DNA of 64,000 bases from Bacteroidales bacterium (GTDB taxonomy: Bacteria > Bacteroidota > Bacteroidia > Bacteroidales > UBA932). Location: assembly GCA_015060385.1 (NCBI GenBank), contig SUYO01000006.1, positions 24,271 through 88,270 on the forward strand, in the 5' to 3' direction. Both the position numbers and the translations under genes were made by a program. This document shows positions 8,529 through 18,900 of the stretch, piece after piece (the stretch's first letter is position 1; every line of letters starts with the position of its first letter). The notes beneath the pieces were generated by a model, which was given only the letters and a program-made list of their open reading frames with translations, searched no databases and was not told where the DNA came from.

Positions 8529-9473
8529 ATGATAAAAGGAGAAGCTACGGTTGTAAAACATACGGGAAGCCACTATATGCTGTCCCTTCTTCCGGAGTGG
8601 GACCTGTTTCCGGCTGTGCTCAGGGGCAAGATCCGTCTCAAGGGCTCTTCCGCCACAAATCCTGTGGCGGTAGGGGATGTCGTTACCTTCGAGGCGGAAG
8701 GCGATGTTACGTTGGAGAATCCGGCTGTGATAACCTCAGTAAAGCCCCGCAGGAACTATATCATCAGAAAGTCGACGAATCTTTCCCGGCAGTCCCATAT
8801 AATCGCTGCCAATCTTGACAGGGCATTCATAATAGCCACGATCGACTATCCGGAGGTCAAGCTCCCTTTCCTGGACCGCATACTTGTGACATGCGAGGTA
8901 TACAATGTACCTGTCACTATAGTCCTCAACAAGGTAGACCTTTACCGTGAGTCCCACAAGGAAATGCTCGAAGCCTTCCATGAAATCTATGAAGGTGCCG
9001 GATATCGGGTGATGGAGGTCTCGGCCCTGACAGGGGAGGGGATAGAAGAGCTGCGCGAGGCGTGCAGGGGGCATGTATCCCTCTTTTCAGGAGTTTCGGG
9101 AGTAGGAAAGTCGTCGCTGATCAAGGCCCTCGACCCTTCCCTGGATCCCAGGGTGGGAGAGATATCGGAGGCCCATACCCAGGGAAAGCATACGACTACC
9201 TTCTATGAAATGTATAGTCTCTCGTCAGGTGGCTTCATCGTCGATACTCCGGGTCTGCGCGGCTTCGGTCTCGTCGACCTGAAGAAGGAGGAGATCGCCC
9301 TTTATTTCCCGGAGATGCTCAAGGCATCGGAAAACTGCCGCTTCACTCCATGTACCCATACCCATGAGCCGGGTTGTGCTGTGAAGGAGGCGGTCGAGGC
9401 GGGGGATATCAGTTATGACCGCTATTCTTCGTATCTTGGAATGCTGGATGAAGAGGGGAAGTACCGGTTATGA
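8529..9473 (+). CDS. rsgA: Ribosome small subunit-dependent GTPase A
   Basis: A 314-residue circularly permuted GTPase that helps the late maturation of the 30S subunit. An N-terminal OB fold (about 1-70) is followed by the permuted G motifs: G4 NKVD (about 137), G1 GVSGVGKSS (about 197), G3 DTPG (about 245). A C-terminal zinc motif follows, CRFTPCTHTHEPGC. The ATG at 8529 gives the family-typical MIKGEATVV start; the frame stays open further 5' but that part overlaps the promoter. The gene ends with a 4-base ATGA overlap with the MATE gene. Confidence 0.95.
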   Translation: MIKGEATVVKHTGSHYMLSLLPEWDLFPAVLRGKIRLKGSSATNPVAVGDVVTFEAEGDVTLENPAVITSVKPRRNYIIRKSTNLSRQSHIIAANLDRAFIIATIDYPEVKLPFLDRILVTCEVYNVPVTIVLNKVDLYRESHKEMLEAFHEIYEGAGYRVMEVSALTGEGIEELREACRGHVSLFSGVSGVGKSSLIKALDPSLDPRVGEISEAHTQGKHTTTFYEMYSLSSGGFIVDTPGLRGFGLVDLKKEEIALYFPEMLKASENCRFTPCTHTHEPGCAVKEAVEAGDISYDRYSSYLGMLDEEGKYRL

Positions 9474-10858
9474 AAAGCATCAACAAGGACATACTGAAGC
9501 TAGCTGTTCCGAGCATACTCGCAAACATCACCGTACCGATAGTGGGTATGGTGGATATAGCGGTGGCAGGCCATCTTGACACAAGCGCGGCAGTAATGAT
9601 CGGAGGAATCGCGATCGGCACCATGCTCTTCGACCTTCTTTACTGGAACTTCGGCTTCCTGCGCGTCGGCACCGGAGGTCTGGCCGCCCAGGCCTACGGA
9701 AGGGGAGACCGCAAGGAATGCGCGAAGATATTCACCCGTGCGACAGGAATCGCCTTATCCTGTGCCCTGCTGCTGATTGCCATACAGTGGATTTTCGTCA
9801 AGGCTGCCTTTCTTGTCGTGGACTGTACCCCGGAGGTGAGGGAACTGGCTTCGCGATATTTCTTCATCCGCATATGGGCAGCTCCGGCAACGCTGAGCCT
9901 GATGGCCTTCAAGGGCTGGTTCATAGGTATGCAGGACAGCGTGAGCCCTATGGTCACTGACCTTGTCGTGAACGGGATGAATGTGCTGATGAGCATCGTG
10001 CTGGCGCTCGGATTTACAGTCGGAGGATGGCATTATGAGGGAATGGGCTTCTCCGGAATCGCTGCCGGAACTGTCGTAGCCCAGTATTCGGGACTTCTGA
10101 CGGCTGTTCTGCTCCTCATGTTCAGATACAGAAAGAACACCATGTCTGCCCTGCACAGGTCCGACCTTAGGGATGTGTTCAAAGGCAGCGAGACAAGGCG
10201 CTTCTTCGTGATGAACGCGGATCTTTTCGTGCGTTCCCTCTGTTTCATAGCCATATACATAGGATTTACCGTGATATCCGCAAGGTATGGAGACGTGCTT
10301 CTGGCGGTAAGTTCCATCCTTATGAAGATCCTTATGATATTCTCATATTTCACCGACGGCTTCGCCTATGCCGGTGAGGCCCTGACGGGCCGGTACATCG
10401 GTGCGAAGGACGGACGGATGGTTCGGCAGACGGTCAGGTGGACCTTTGCATGGAGCATGGGAATCGCGGTGATATTCATGGGAATATACCATTTCGCCGG
10501 CGTCCCTCTGCTGAAGATGATGACTTCGGACCAGGCTGTGGTTGCGGCGGCCGAGGCTTATCTGCCGTGGCTTCTGCTGATGCCGGTGATGGGATGCGCG
10601 GCCTTCACATGGGACGGAATATATATAGGTGCGACGGCATCCAAGGCCATCCGTAATTCGATGCTTTGGGCGGTTGTCGGCTTCTTTGCCGTGTGGCTTG
10701 CGGGAAAGGCCTTCCCGGATGTGCCGGCAGAAACGGCTGTACATATTCTGATGGGTGCGTATTTTGCCCACCTGCTTGCCAGGACCGTGTACCTGACGGT
10801 CAGATATAAAACTGTAGTACTGAGGGAGAATGCCACGTCGCTTCGCTCCTCACATTGA
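9470..10858 (+). CDS. MATE family efflux transporter (DinF-like)
   Basis: A 462-residue inner-membrane protein with twelve predicted helices. The N-terminal LAVPSILANITVPIVGMVDIAVAGHL and the VGTGGLAAQAYGRGD loop are typical of DinF-type MATE exporters, which expel cationic drugs or oxidised metabolites using Na+ or H+. It is coupled to rsgA by a 4-base overlap. The last ten residues (ENATSLRSSH) and the stop codon are encoded by a dispersed repeat in inverted orientation (10826-10860), so the natural C terminus was probably replaced by repeat insertion. Confidence 0.9.
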   Translation: MKSINKDILKLAVPSILANITVPIVGMVDIAVAGHLDTSAAVMIGGIAIGTMLFDLLYWNFGFLRVGTGGLAAQAYGRGDRKECAKIFTRATGIALSCALLLIAIQWIFVKAAFLVVDCTPEVRELASRYFFIRIWAAPATLSLMAFKGWFIGMQDSVSPMVTDLVVNGMNVLMSIVLALGFTVGGWHYEGMGFSGIAAGTVVAQYSGLLTAVLLLMFRYRKNTMSALHRSDLRDVFKGSETRRFFVMNADLFVRSLCFIAIYIGFTVISARYGDVLLAVSSILMKILMIFSYFTDGFAYAGEALTGRYIGAKDGRMVRQTVRWTFAWSMGIAVIFMGIYHFAGVPLLKMMTSDQAVVAAAEAYLPWLLLMPVMGCAAFTWDGIYIGATASKAIRNSMLWAVVGFFAVWLAGKAFPDVPAETAVHILMGAYFAHLLARTVYLTVRYKTVVLRENATSLRSSH

Positions 10859-10860
10859 CA
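10826..10860 (-). repeat. TGTCAAT...GCATTCTC dispersed element overlapping the MATE 3' end
   Basis: Read on the minus strand it runs TGTCAATGTGAGGAGCG and continues to GTGGCATTCTC, the TGTCATT...GG(C)AATCTC family. It supplies ten codons plus the stop of the MATE gene and ends six bases before the next ATG. Confidence 0.8.
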
Positions 10861-10865
10861 TAGAT

Positions 10866-12230
10866 ATGGGATTATTTTCATTTTTCAGGATAAGCAAGCC
10901 TTCACAGGAGAAGGTGGCTCCAGAGAAGGAAGCCGATACATACAGGACCTTGCGTAACAGGACATTCTGGGGCGCTACTGTGGCATACAGCCTTTACTAT
11001 GTGTGCCGTATGAGCCTCAGTGTTGTCAAGCAGCCTCTGATTGACGAGGGCATCCTCACTGCGGGAGAACTTGGAGTCATCGGTTCGGCCCTTCTTTTCG
11101 TATATGCGGTCGGCAAGTTTCTGAACGGATTCATAGCGGATTACTGCAACATAAAGCGCTTCATGGCGACCGGCCTCTTCATGTCGGCGCTGGTGAACCT
11201 TCTGCTGGGAGTGCTGGGAGTGTTCCATGACTACATGCCTCTTTCCACTGCAGTGATATTCTTCTCATTCGCCGTATTATGGGGAGTCAACGGATGGATG
11301 CAGTCGATGGGATCTCCTCCAGGAGTCATCTGCCTTTCGAGGTGGTTCCCTAAGTCCAAGCGAGGCACATACTACAGCATCTTCAGTTCCACTCCTTATA
11401 TCGGAGAATTCCTTTCGTTCGTGATCACCGGTCTCATCGTGGGGGCGCTCGGATGGAAGGCCGGATTCATTGTGGCGGCCATCGCCGGCCTCATAGGGTC
11501 CCTGATCATCCTCTGGATGGTGTCGGACACTCCTGAAAGCAAGGGCCTTCCTTCGGTACAGAAGCTCTCGGGCGAGGACCTCACCAGAAACGATACCCTG
11601 CCGACAAGGGATCTTCAGAAATATGTGCTGAGACATCCGGGTATATGGATAATCGCGATTTCCAGTGCCTTCATATACATAACCAAGTACGCGATAACCG
11701 GCTGGGGAGTGCTGTTCCTGCAGAAGGAGAAGGGCTTTGCCATCGAGGAGGCTACTCAGATAATCGGTTTCTATGCCTTCTCCGGAATGGTCGGAACCGT
11801 GCTTGCAGGATGGCTTTCAGACAAGGTGTTCAAGAGTGACAGGGTGAAGCCTACCGTCCTTGCAGGTGCGCTGAGCTTCGTTTCCCTTGCCTTGTTCCTC
11901 TTTACAGAGACAGGCTACATGATGAACGTGCTTTATGTCTCGGTCTTCAGTCTGTCCATAGGCGTGCTATACTGCATAGTTGCAGGTCTGATGGCAATCG
12001 ACATAGTGCCGAGAAAGGCGACAGGTGCGGCATTGGGAGTCGTGGGAATATCCAGCTATGTGGCTGCAGGACTTCAGGACATAACCAGCGGCTATCTTAT
12101 ACAATTCAACACCACCCGGATGGATGGTGTCGATATCTATGATTTCGGACCGGTATCGTGGTTCTGGCTTGCTGCAGCGCTGATTTCCTTCATCCTTCCT
12201 GTATTGAACTGGAAGAAGATGAAGCACTGA
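10866..12230 (+). CDS. OPA-family MFS transporter (hexose-/glycerol-phosphate antiporter-like)
   Basis: A 454-residue twelve-helix inner-membrane carrier. The segments YSLYYVCRMSLSVVKQPLID, NGWMQSMGSPPGVICLSRWF and FPKSKRGTYYSIFSS are typical of the organophosphate:phosphate antiporter group (GlpT/UhpT/UhpC). These swap inorganic phosphate for sugar phosphates or glycerol-3-phosphate. Which substrate is used cannot be told. The ATG at 10866 is seven bases after the MATE stop; the open frame upstream runs through the repeat and is not used. It is the third gene of the rsgA operon. Confidence 0.88.
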   Translation: MGLFSFFRISKPSQEKVAPEKEADTYRTLRNRTFWGATVAYSLYYVCRMSLSVVKQPLIDEGILTAGELGVIGSALLFVYAVGKFLNGFIADYCNIKRFMATGLFMSALVNLLLGVLGVFHDYMPLSTAVIFFSFAVLWGVNGWMQSMGSPPGVICLSRWFPKSKRGTYYSIFSSTPYIGEFLSFVITGLIVGALGWKAGFIVAAIAGLIGSLIILWMVSDTPESKGLPSVQKLSGEDLTRNDTLPTRDLQKYVLRHPGIWIIAISSAFIYITKYAITGWGVLFLQKEKGFAIEEATQIIGFYAFSGMVGTVLAGWLSDKVFKSDRVKPTVLAGALSFVSLALFLFTETGYMMNVLYVSVFSLSIGVLYCIVAGLMAIDIVPRKATGAALGVVGISSYVAAGLQDITSGYLIQFNTTRMDGVDIYDFGPVSWFWLAAALISFILPVLNWKKMKH

Positions 12231-12236
12231 CCCGCC

Positions 12237-12998
12237 CTATCTTTCAAGCCACTTCAGGAAGTCGTCCACACGGGAGCGGCTTACCGTCATCTCGAAGGAG
12301 GCCTCCGGTCTGGAGATGATCTTCAGACGGCTTCCCATCTGCTTGACTATGCTGTCGATGGCTTTCATGGATATGATGCAACCTCTGGAAATCCTGAAGA
12401 ATTTTTCAGGGTCAAGGTCTTCGCCGATCACATCCAGTGAAGAGTCCACTATATATTTCTCTCCATCGAAGGTCACCAGCCAGTTGGTCTTTTCTTCAGA
12501 GTATACATAGGCTATGTTATCTGTCAGAAGAGGCACGATCCTGTCGTTGAACCTGACTATGTACCTTTCCTTGTATTCCTTCTTCGGAGCGTTGCTGCCG
12601 ATGGCATTGAGAAGAGCCTCGACATCGACCTGGCCTCCGCTCATGCGGCAACGCGCCACAGCTCTCTTGAGGGCAGGGACATCCACAGGCTTGAGAAGAT
12701 AATCAATGCTTCCGGTTTCAAAAGCCTTGATGGCATAGCTGTCGTAGGCTGTCGTCATTATGACCTTGGCCTTGACTGCCGTCTGACGGAATATCTCGAA
12801 ACATTCTCCGTCGGAAAGCTCCACATCCATGAAGATTACATCTACGGAATTCATCGGGTCATCCAGCCATCTGACCGTACCTTTGACGGAGGTAGTGGTT
12901 CCGACTATCTCCATGTCGGGGAAGTTCTGTGTCAGGGTTCTGATAAGGCTCTTCTGAGCCATGATCTCGTCTTCAACTATCAGGACTTTCATTGCCAT
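12237..12998 (-). CDS. LytTR-type response regulator
   Basis: A 253-residue regulator. The receiver domain (1-120) has the acidic pair VEDE (8-11), the phospho-acceptor Asp58 in IFMDVE, and Lys in LLKPVD. A LytTR DNA-binding domain fills about 145-253 (RYIVRFNDRIVPLLTDNIAY, then FFRISRGCIISMKAI). LytTR domains bind pairs of 9-base boxes one after the other on the same face of the helix. It is co-transcribed with, and 4 bases after, the sensor kinase gene. Sequences fitting LytTR boxes lie upstream of the adjacent transporter/SusC1 genes and of the pullulanase operon, so starch-locus control is a plausible role. Confidence 0.92.
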   Translation of the reverse strand: MAMKVLIVEDEIMAQKSLIRTLTQNFPDMEIVGTTTSVKGTVRWLDDPMNSVDVIFMDVELSDGECFEIFRQTAVKAKVIMTTAYDSYAIKAFETGSIDYLLKPVDVPALKRAVARCRMSGGQVDVEALLNAIGSNAPKKEYKERYIVRFNDRIVPLLTDNIAYVYSEEKTNWLVTFDGEKYIVDSSLDVIGEDLDPEKFFRISRGCIISMKAIDSIVKQMGSRLKIISRPEASFEMTVSRSRVDDFLKWLER

Positions 12999-13002
12999 AA
13001 TC

Positions 13003-14361
13003 TTATAATAATGGTAGGGTTACACAATATTCATCTTCAGTCCGGACTATTTCTATGGACTTTCCGGAAAGGTCCATGTACAATTGTCTGATGTACTGCT
13101 GTCCGAGTCCTGTGGAAGGACTCTTCGTCACTTTCGGTATCACGTTGTTGCATACGTGGACGTATCCGTCTTTAACCGTTACCTTTATCGTCAGAGGTCT
13201 TTCAGGGCTGACGGAGTTGTGTTTGGTGGCATTCTCTATGAGAAGCTGGATGGAACAAGGTGGCACAAAACGGGCCATCGCCTCCTCCGGTACATCTATC
13301 TCAGCTTCAAATCCTTCCGGGAAACGCACTCTCAGAAGGTCTATGTAACGTTGTACGAAATCTATTTCATCTCTCAGTTGGACAATCTCCTCATCTTCGC
13401 TCTTGAGCATGTATCTGTATATTCCCGCAAGCTTGTGAGTGTAGGTGCTTGCCTGTTCGGTCTTTTCCTCACATATGAGACAGTCGAGGATGTTGAGGGA
13501 GTTGAACAGGAAATGAGGATTCACCTGTCTCTTGAGCTTGAGATACCTGTACTGGGCCATGTTCGCCTTCTCCCTTTCCGTCTGCATCTCATGGCGGACC
13601 GTGATCGTGTAGTTTATTATGTAGACCAGACAGTACATGGTCACCTGGGCTATCAGGGCTATCAGGAAGATCAGCATGAAACTTTCCTCGTTTATTCCGA
13701 CAAGGAAGGTCTCAAGAAGGGCCGCAAGCATCATGAAGGCAGAGTACAGCAGTACAGTCCTGACCTTAGAAGATGACTTTCTCCTTGTGGCGAATGACCT
13801 GATGAACATGATGTTGACACAGGCCAGTATGATAAGGGCGAATGAATTGGTCATTACCCTGCGGATAATGTCCAGCATGACGTCCTGCGCCAGCGGGGAC
13901 CTTGAGAGAAAAAAGACTATGATCAGTCTCAGGATGAATATTCCGGAAGCGACGAGCAGCACCCATTTCAGGTATGGGGCGGACGTGGTCTTTTCCTTTT
14001 TTCCCTCCTTTTGACCGAAGATGTTGGTGATAGCGACTATGCACCAGCCCAGAATCTCGGTCGTGATGGCTGTCGATATGCCGTGTACCGCATAGGTGGA
14101 ATGTATGAACGATTCAAGAACGGTGGCACCAAGGGTACCGATGAGAAAGCCGAGGATGTTCGTCACTATGATTATGGCGGCGGTAAATTCGATCTTCTGA
14201 CCCTGTCTCATGCAGATGATGAGGGAAAGGGCCATGGTAAGGACGGTCAGCAGCAGCTCGTCGTCTATTCCTGCGGACCGGCAGCTCAAGGCTACGACTG
14301 CATGAAGCAGGGCGAATATATGTATGATCCAACCTAAACCAATGGATTTCATAAGTTTCAA
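13003..14361 (-). CDS. LytS-like membrane sensor histidine kinase (His_kinase family)
   Basis: A 452-residue kinase. Roughly residues 1-250 are membrane segments, about seven or eight, with no large extracytoplasmic domain. The kinase part has the phospho-acceptor His283 in QVNPHFLFNSLN and an ATP-binding domain with LLIENATKHN (N box) and STGLGQQYI (G box). This is the LytS/YehU class that pairs with LytTR regulators. The signal is unknown; the compact multi-helix sensor resembles those that sense membrane state or a transported solute. It is divergent from the MFS sugar carrier, and the shared intergenic region holds the LytTR-like boxes. Confidence 0.9.
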   Translation of the reverse strand: MKLMKSIGLGWIIHIFALLHAVVALSCRSAGIDDELLLTVLTMALSLIICMRQGQKIEFTAAIIIVTNILGFLIGTLGATVLESFIHSTYAVHGISTAITTEILGWCIVAITNIFGQKEGKKEKTTSAPYLKWVLLVASGIFILRLIIVFFLSRSPLAQDVMLDIIRRVMTNSFALIILACVNIMFIRSFATRRKSSSKVRTVLLYSAFMMLAALLETFLVGINEESFMLIFLIALIAQVTMYCLVYIINYTITVRHEMQTEREKANMAQYRYLKLKRQVNPHFLFNSLNILDCLICEEKTEQASTYTHKLAGIYRYMLKSEDEEIVQLRDEIDFVQRYIDLLRVRFPEGFEAEIDVPEEAMARFVPPCSIQLLIENATKHNSVSPERPLTIKVTVKDGYVHVCNNVIPKVTKSPSTGLGQQYIRQLYMDLSGKSIEIVRTEDEYCVTLPLL

Positions 14362-14420
14362 TCGTAAACAAAATTCGCCTCGAAGTTAACGATTTTGTTG
14401 AAATTTTCCAATTTTGCCTT

Positions 14421-14472
14421 TTGGTTCGTCCTAAAAATTGGACCGTTCGTCTGTAAGTTCGCGCAGTTCGTC
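14421..14472 (+). promoter_or_regulatory. Three LytTR-box-like direct repeats at a 21-base period
   Basis: GTTCGTC occurs at 14424, 14445 and 14466, exactly 21 bases apart. The middle 9-mer ACCGTTCGT (14442-14450) fits the published LytTR box [TA][AC][CA]GTTN[AG][TG] at all nine positions, and GCAGTTCGT (14463-14471) fits eight. A further TAAGTTCGC (14454-14462) fits eight. Nine-base boxes with 12-base spacers are the standard LytTR arrangement. They lie between the sensor kinase gene and the sugar transporter. Confidence 0.7.
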
Positions 14473-14557
14473 GACCATATTAATAAGGTGTGAAAGTTAA
14501 TGTTTAATTTCGTGGACTTATAAAATTTTGAAAAACGTAACCAAATCAAGCATTAAA

Positions 14558-15862
14558 ATGCAAAAAGCGAAACTTACATTCTGGCAGATGTGGAATATCA
14601 GCTTCGGATTTTTCGGAGTCCAGATCGCATATTCCCTTCAGAACGCCAACATCAGCCGTATCTTTGCGACTTTGGGAGCTGATCCTCATGATCTGAGCTT
14701 CTTCTGGATCCTTCCGCCACTCATGGGCCTTCTCGTGCAGCCCCTCGTAGGCAAGTACAGCGACAGGACATGGACGCGTCTCGGAAGACGTATCCCTTAT
14801 CTTTTCCTTGGATCGATCATAGCTATCCTCGTGATGTGCATGCTTCCTAACGCAGGAAACTTCGGTCTTGCCGTAAGCGGAGCAATGGTGTTCGGACTCA
14901 TATCGCTAATGCTTCTCGATACATCGATCAATGTAGCGATGCAGCCTTTCAAGATGCTTGTAGGTGACATGGTGAACGAGGAGCAGAAAGGACAGGCCTA
15001 CTCCATCCAGAGCTTCCTCTGCAATGCCGGAAGTCTCGTAGGATATGTGTTCCCGTTCATCTTCGCATGGCTTGGAATCGCCAACACGGCTCCTGAGGGA
15101 CAGGTTCCTGATACTGTGAAGTATGCCTTCTACATCGGTTCGGCAATCCTCATCCTCTGTGTCCTCTTCACAACTTTCAAGGTGAAGGAGATGCCTCCGA
15201 AGGAATATGCCGAGTTCCACGGAATCGACCTTGAGAAAAAGGCTGCCGAGGGCAAGGGACCGGGAATGTTCGAGCTTCTCAAGAAGGCTCCAAGCACATT
15301 CTGGACAGTAGGACTTGTACAGTTCTTCTGCTGGGCTGCCTTCCTTTATATGTGGACATACACCAACGGAGCCATCGCCGATACTGTCTGGGGCACTACA
15401 GATGTAGCTTCAGAGGGTTATCAGGCTGCAGGAAACTGGGTCGGCATCCTCTTCGCCGTGCAGGCTATCGGATCAGTGCTCTGGGCTCTCATGATCCCTA
15501 AGTTCAGGAACATCAAGACAGCTTATGTAGTCAGCCTCCTCATCGGAGCTGTCGGCTTCGCTTCAGTGTTCTTCATCCATGACCAGTACCTCCTCTTCAT
15601 CTCATTCCTTCTTATAGGAGTGGCATGGGCTGCCATGCTGGCCGTTCCTTTCACGCTTCTTACAAACTCGCTTTCAGGTGACCATATCGGAACATACCTC
15701 GGTCTGTTCAACGGTACCATCTGCCTTCCGCAGATCGCTGCCGCTGCCTGCGGAGGCTTTGTGCTGAAGCTTGTCGGAGGAGCTCAGGTGAGCATGTTCC
15801 TTGTTGCCGGAGTGCTTCTGGTCCTCGGTGCGGTCGCAGTACGTTTCGTGAAGACAAGATAA
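14558..15862 (+). CDS. MFS/GPH-type sugar transporter, probably maltose or malto-oligosaccharide
   Basis: A 434-residue inner-membrane carrier with twelve predicted helices. The start MQKAKLTFWQMWNISFGFFG and PLVGKYSDRTWTRLGRRIPY (a D-x(5)-G-R-R-x-P loop) are typical of the SUC/SLC45-like carriers found in Bacteroidetes starch loci, which bring maltose or short malto-oligosaccharides into the cytoplasm. An upstream in-frame TTG exists at 14528, but the ATG at 14558 gives the family start. It is followed after 59 bases by SusC1 and preceded by the LytTR-like boxes. Confidence 0.85.
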   Translation: MQKAKLTFWQMWNISFGFFGVQIAYSLQNANISRIFATLGADPHDLSFFWILPPLMGLLVQPLVGKYSDRTWTRLGRRIPYLFLGSIIAILVMCMLPNAGNFGLAVSGAMVFGLISLMLLDTSINVAMQPFKMLVGDMVNEEQKGQAYSIQSFLCNAGSLVGYVFPFIFAWLGIANTAPEGQVPDTVKYAFYIGSAILILCVLFTTFKVKEMPPKEYAEFHGIDLEKKAAEGKGPGMFELLKKAPSTFWTVGLVQFFCWAAFLYMWTYTNGAIADTVWGTTDVASEGYQAAGNWVGILFAVQAIGSVLWALMIPKFRNIKTAYVVSLLIGAVGFASVFFIHDQYLLFISFLLIGVAWAAMLAVPFTLLTNSLSGDHIGTYLGLFNGTICLPQIAAAACGGFVLKLVGGAQVSMFLVAGVLLVLGAVAVRFVKTR

Positions 15863-15921
15863 TTCAGAAAACTGAAATTATATATTAATTCAATAAACAA
15901 TCTACTAACCAAAAAATCTTT

Positions 15922-18900
15922 ATGAATAAGATCAAGACACTTTGCGCATCCCTCGTGCTTTCATGCATTATGGCTGCGTCTGTATTCGCCCAGGGCGGAT
16001 ACGAGGTGAAGGGAGTAGTTGTTGACGCAATCGGTCCTGTAATCGGTGCAACAGTCATCGAACAGGGTACCACAAACGGTACATCCACCGGTCTCGACGG
16101 CGACTATGTCCTTAAGGTTTCTAGCGCTGACGCAGTTGTAGAGATCAGCTGCATCGGTTATGCTACACAGACATTCACGGCTTCCCAGATGTCGGCTACA
16201 GTAACTCTCGGAGAGGACACTGAGTTCCTTGATGAGGTTGTCGTAATCGGTTATGGTACAGTCAAGAAGGAAGATATGACAGGATCCATCACAGCCATCA
16301 AGAGCGAAGAACTCAACCGTGGTGCGATGGTAAACACACAGGACATGCTCAAGGGTAAGGTCCCTGGTCTTCACATCATCCCTGGTGACGGTGGTCCTGG
16401 TTCAGGATCTACAATCCGTATCCGTGGTGCCGCTTCACTCAACGCTTCGAATGACCCTCTCATCGTAATCGATGGAGTTCCGATCGCAAGCGACGGTGGT
16501 TTCGGTATGTCAAACCCTCTCGATATGATCAACCCTAACGACATCGAGTCATTCACTGTCCTCAAGGACGCATCTTCAGCTGCGATCTACGGTTCACGTG
16601 CATCAAACGGTGTCATCATGATCACGACAAAGAAGGGTAAGGGCAACAAGCCTCAGGTGTCTTACAGCGGTAGCGTGAGCGTACAGCAGAATTCAAGCAA
16701 GCTCCCTACCATGTCACCTGCAGAGTTCCGCAGCTTCATCAAGGATTCTTACGGAATCTACTGGGAAGGCGACCAGCTCGTAGGCGACCTTTCTACTCCT
16801 GCAGGCAAGACCATCGGAGCAAGACTCAGCAAGGACGGCAACTATGACTATCAGGACATCATCTTCCGTACAGCTCTTACTCACGACCACAACGTGAGCC
16901 TCAACGGAAACGTGAACGACCGCATGCCTTACCGTGCATCTATCGGTTACACTGACCAGTCAGGTACTCTCGTAGGTTCAACTTATGACAAGGGTACAGC
17001 TGACCTCAGCCTCTCGCCTAACTTCCTCGACAAGCACCTCACTCTCAACCTCAATGCAAAGGGCGTATACACATATTCAAACTATGCTGACAGCGGTGTA
17101 GTAGGCAACGCAGCCTTCTTCAACCCTACTCAGGACCCTTACTTCCGCAATGAGGACGGTACAATCGACTACGATACATGTAACGGTTACTTCAACTACG
17201 GTACAGGCCGTGGCGAGAACTTCGCTCCTAACACCCTCCTCGGTGTAGGTCCTATGTCACAGCTTTACGACCGCATCAGCTACGGAAAGTCACGCCGTTT
17301 CATCGGTAGTGCAGGTGTTGATTACAAGATCCATGGTCTTGAGTCACTCAAGCTCGTGGCTACAGCTTCAATCGACTGGTCTGACTACAACAACAAGAAC
17401 GGTGTGAACGTAGGTTCATATCAGGCATGGTCTGACACAGAGAACCGCGGTATCGGTCAGTACTCAAAGGAGTGGCAGACACGCCGCAGTACAGCTCTCG
17501 AGGCTTACGCAAACTACAATGAGACCTGGGGCATCCACAACCTCGACCTCATGGCAGGTTACTCTTGGCAGCACTTCTATGGTGCAAACCAGACAATCTC
17601 TTACTTCAACGAGACTGACGAGGTGAAGCTCAAGGAGGGTGAGACAATTGACGGACGTTATCCGAAGTGGCAGTGGGAGAGCTATCTCGTGTCATTCTAC
17701 GGACGTATCAACTACTCTATCGCTTCAAGATATCTCTTCACATTCTCTCTCCGTAACGACGGTTCTTCACGCTTCTCTCCTGCAACACGCTGGGGTCTCT
17801 TCCCATCAGGAGCGTTCGCTTGGAACATCAAGGAGGAAGGCTTCCTCAAGGATGCAAAGGCTGTGTCACAGCTCAAGTTCCGTCTCTCTGCAGGTATGAC
17901 CGGTCAGCAGGACGGTATCGGCGAGTACGCTCACCTTGCACGTTACGGCCTCTCTACCGACGTTTACCACCAGCAGTACATGGGTAACGCAGGATGGCAG
18001 TTCATGTGGACTCCAGCCGCTTATGACCCTAACATCAAGTGGGAGACTACAACTACTTACAACGTAGGTTTCGACTTCGGTTTCGCAGGTGACAGAATCA
18101 CCGGTAACATCGACGCTTACCTCCGTAACACTGACGACCTTCTCAACAACGTGCTGACTCCTATGGGATCGAACTTCGGTAACCAGGTGCTCACAAACGT
18201 AGGTTCAATGCAGAACAAGGGTATCGAGTTCGCACTCAACGTCGTTCCTGTAGAGACAAAGGACTGGCATCTTTCAATCGGTGTGAACGGTACATTCCAG
18301 GATACAAAGATCACCAAGCTCAACGCTACTGACCAGGATGGCTACTACATCCAGACATCAGGTATCTCACACGGTACAGGTTCTTATGTAGGTCGTCACC
18401 AGGTTGGTTATGCTCCATATTCATACTGGGTGTTCCAGCAGGTTTATGATGCAGCCGGAATGCCTGTTCAGAACGCATTCGTAGACCGCAACGAGGACGG
18501 CGTTATCAACAACGATGACAAGTATTGTGCAGGTGATGCAAATCCTGACTTCTACTACGGTCTCAACCTCAAGCTCTCTTACAGGAATTGGGACTTCGGA
18601 TTCAACGGTCACGGTTCATTCGGATACAAGGTATTCAACGACTTCGCATCAAACAACTCTACAGCTTACTTTGATGTGAACGCAGGTAACCTCCCTAACT
18701 TCGCTACTGCAGTGAAGAGGACAGGCTTCACCCAGATCAGCGGTGACTACCAGTTCTTCTCTGACTTCTATCTCGAGGATGCATCTTTCTTCCGTATGGA
18801 TGACATCAACCTCGGATACACATTCAAGGAGATCGGCAACTGGGGCGGCAACATCCGCGTTGCAGCTTCATGCCAGAACGTATTCGTGATCAGCAATTAC

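Noticed and set aside
13084..13776. A 230-codon open frame on the plus strand opposite the sensor kinase
   Set aside because: It is the antisense shadow of a well-supported kinase gene and has no recognisable domain.
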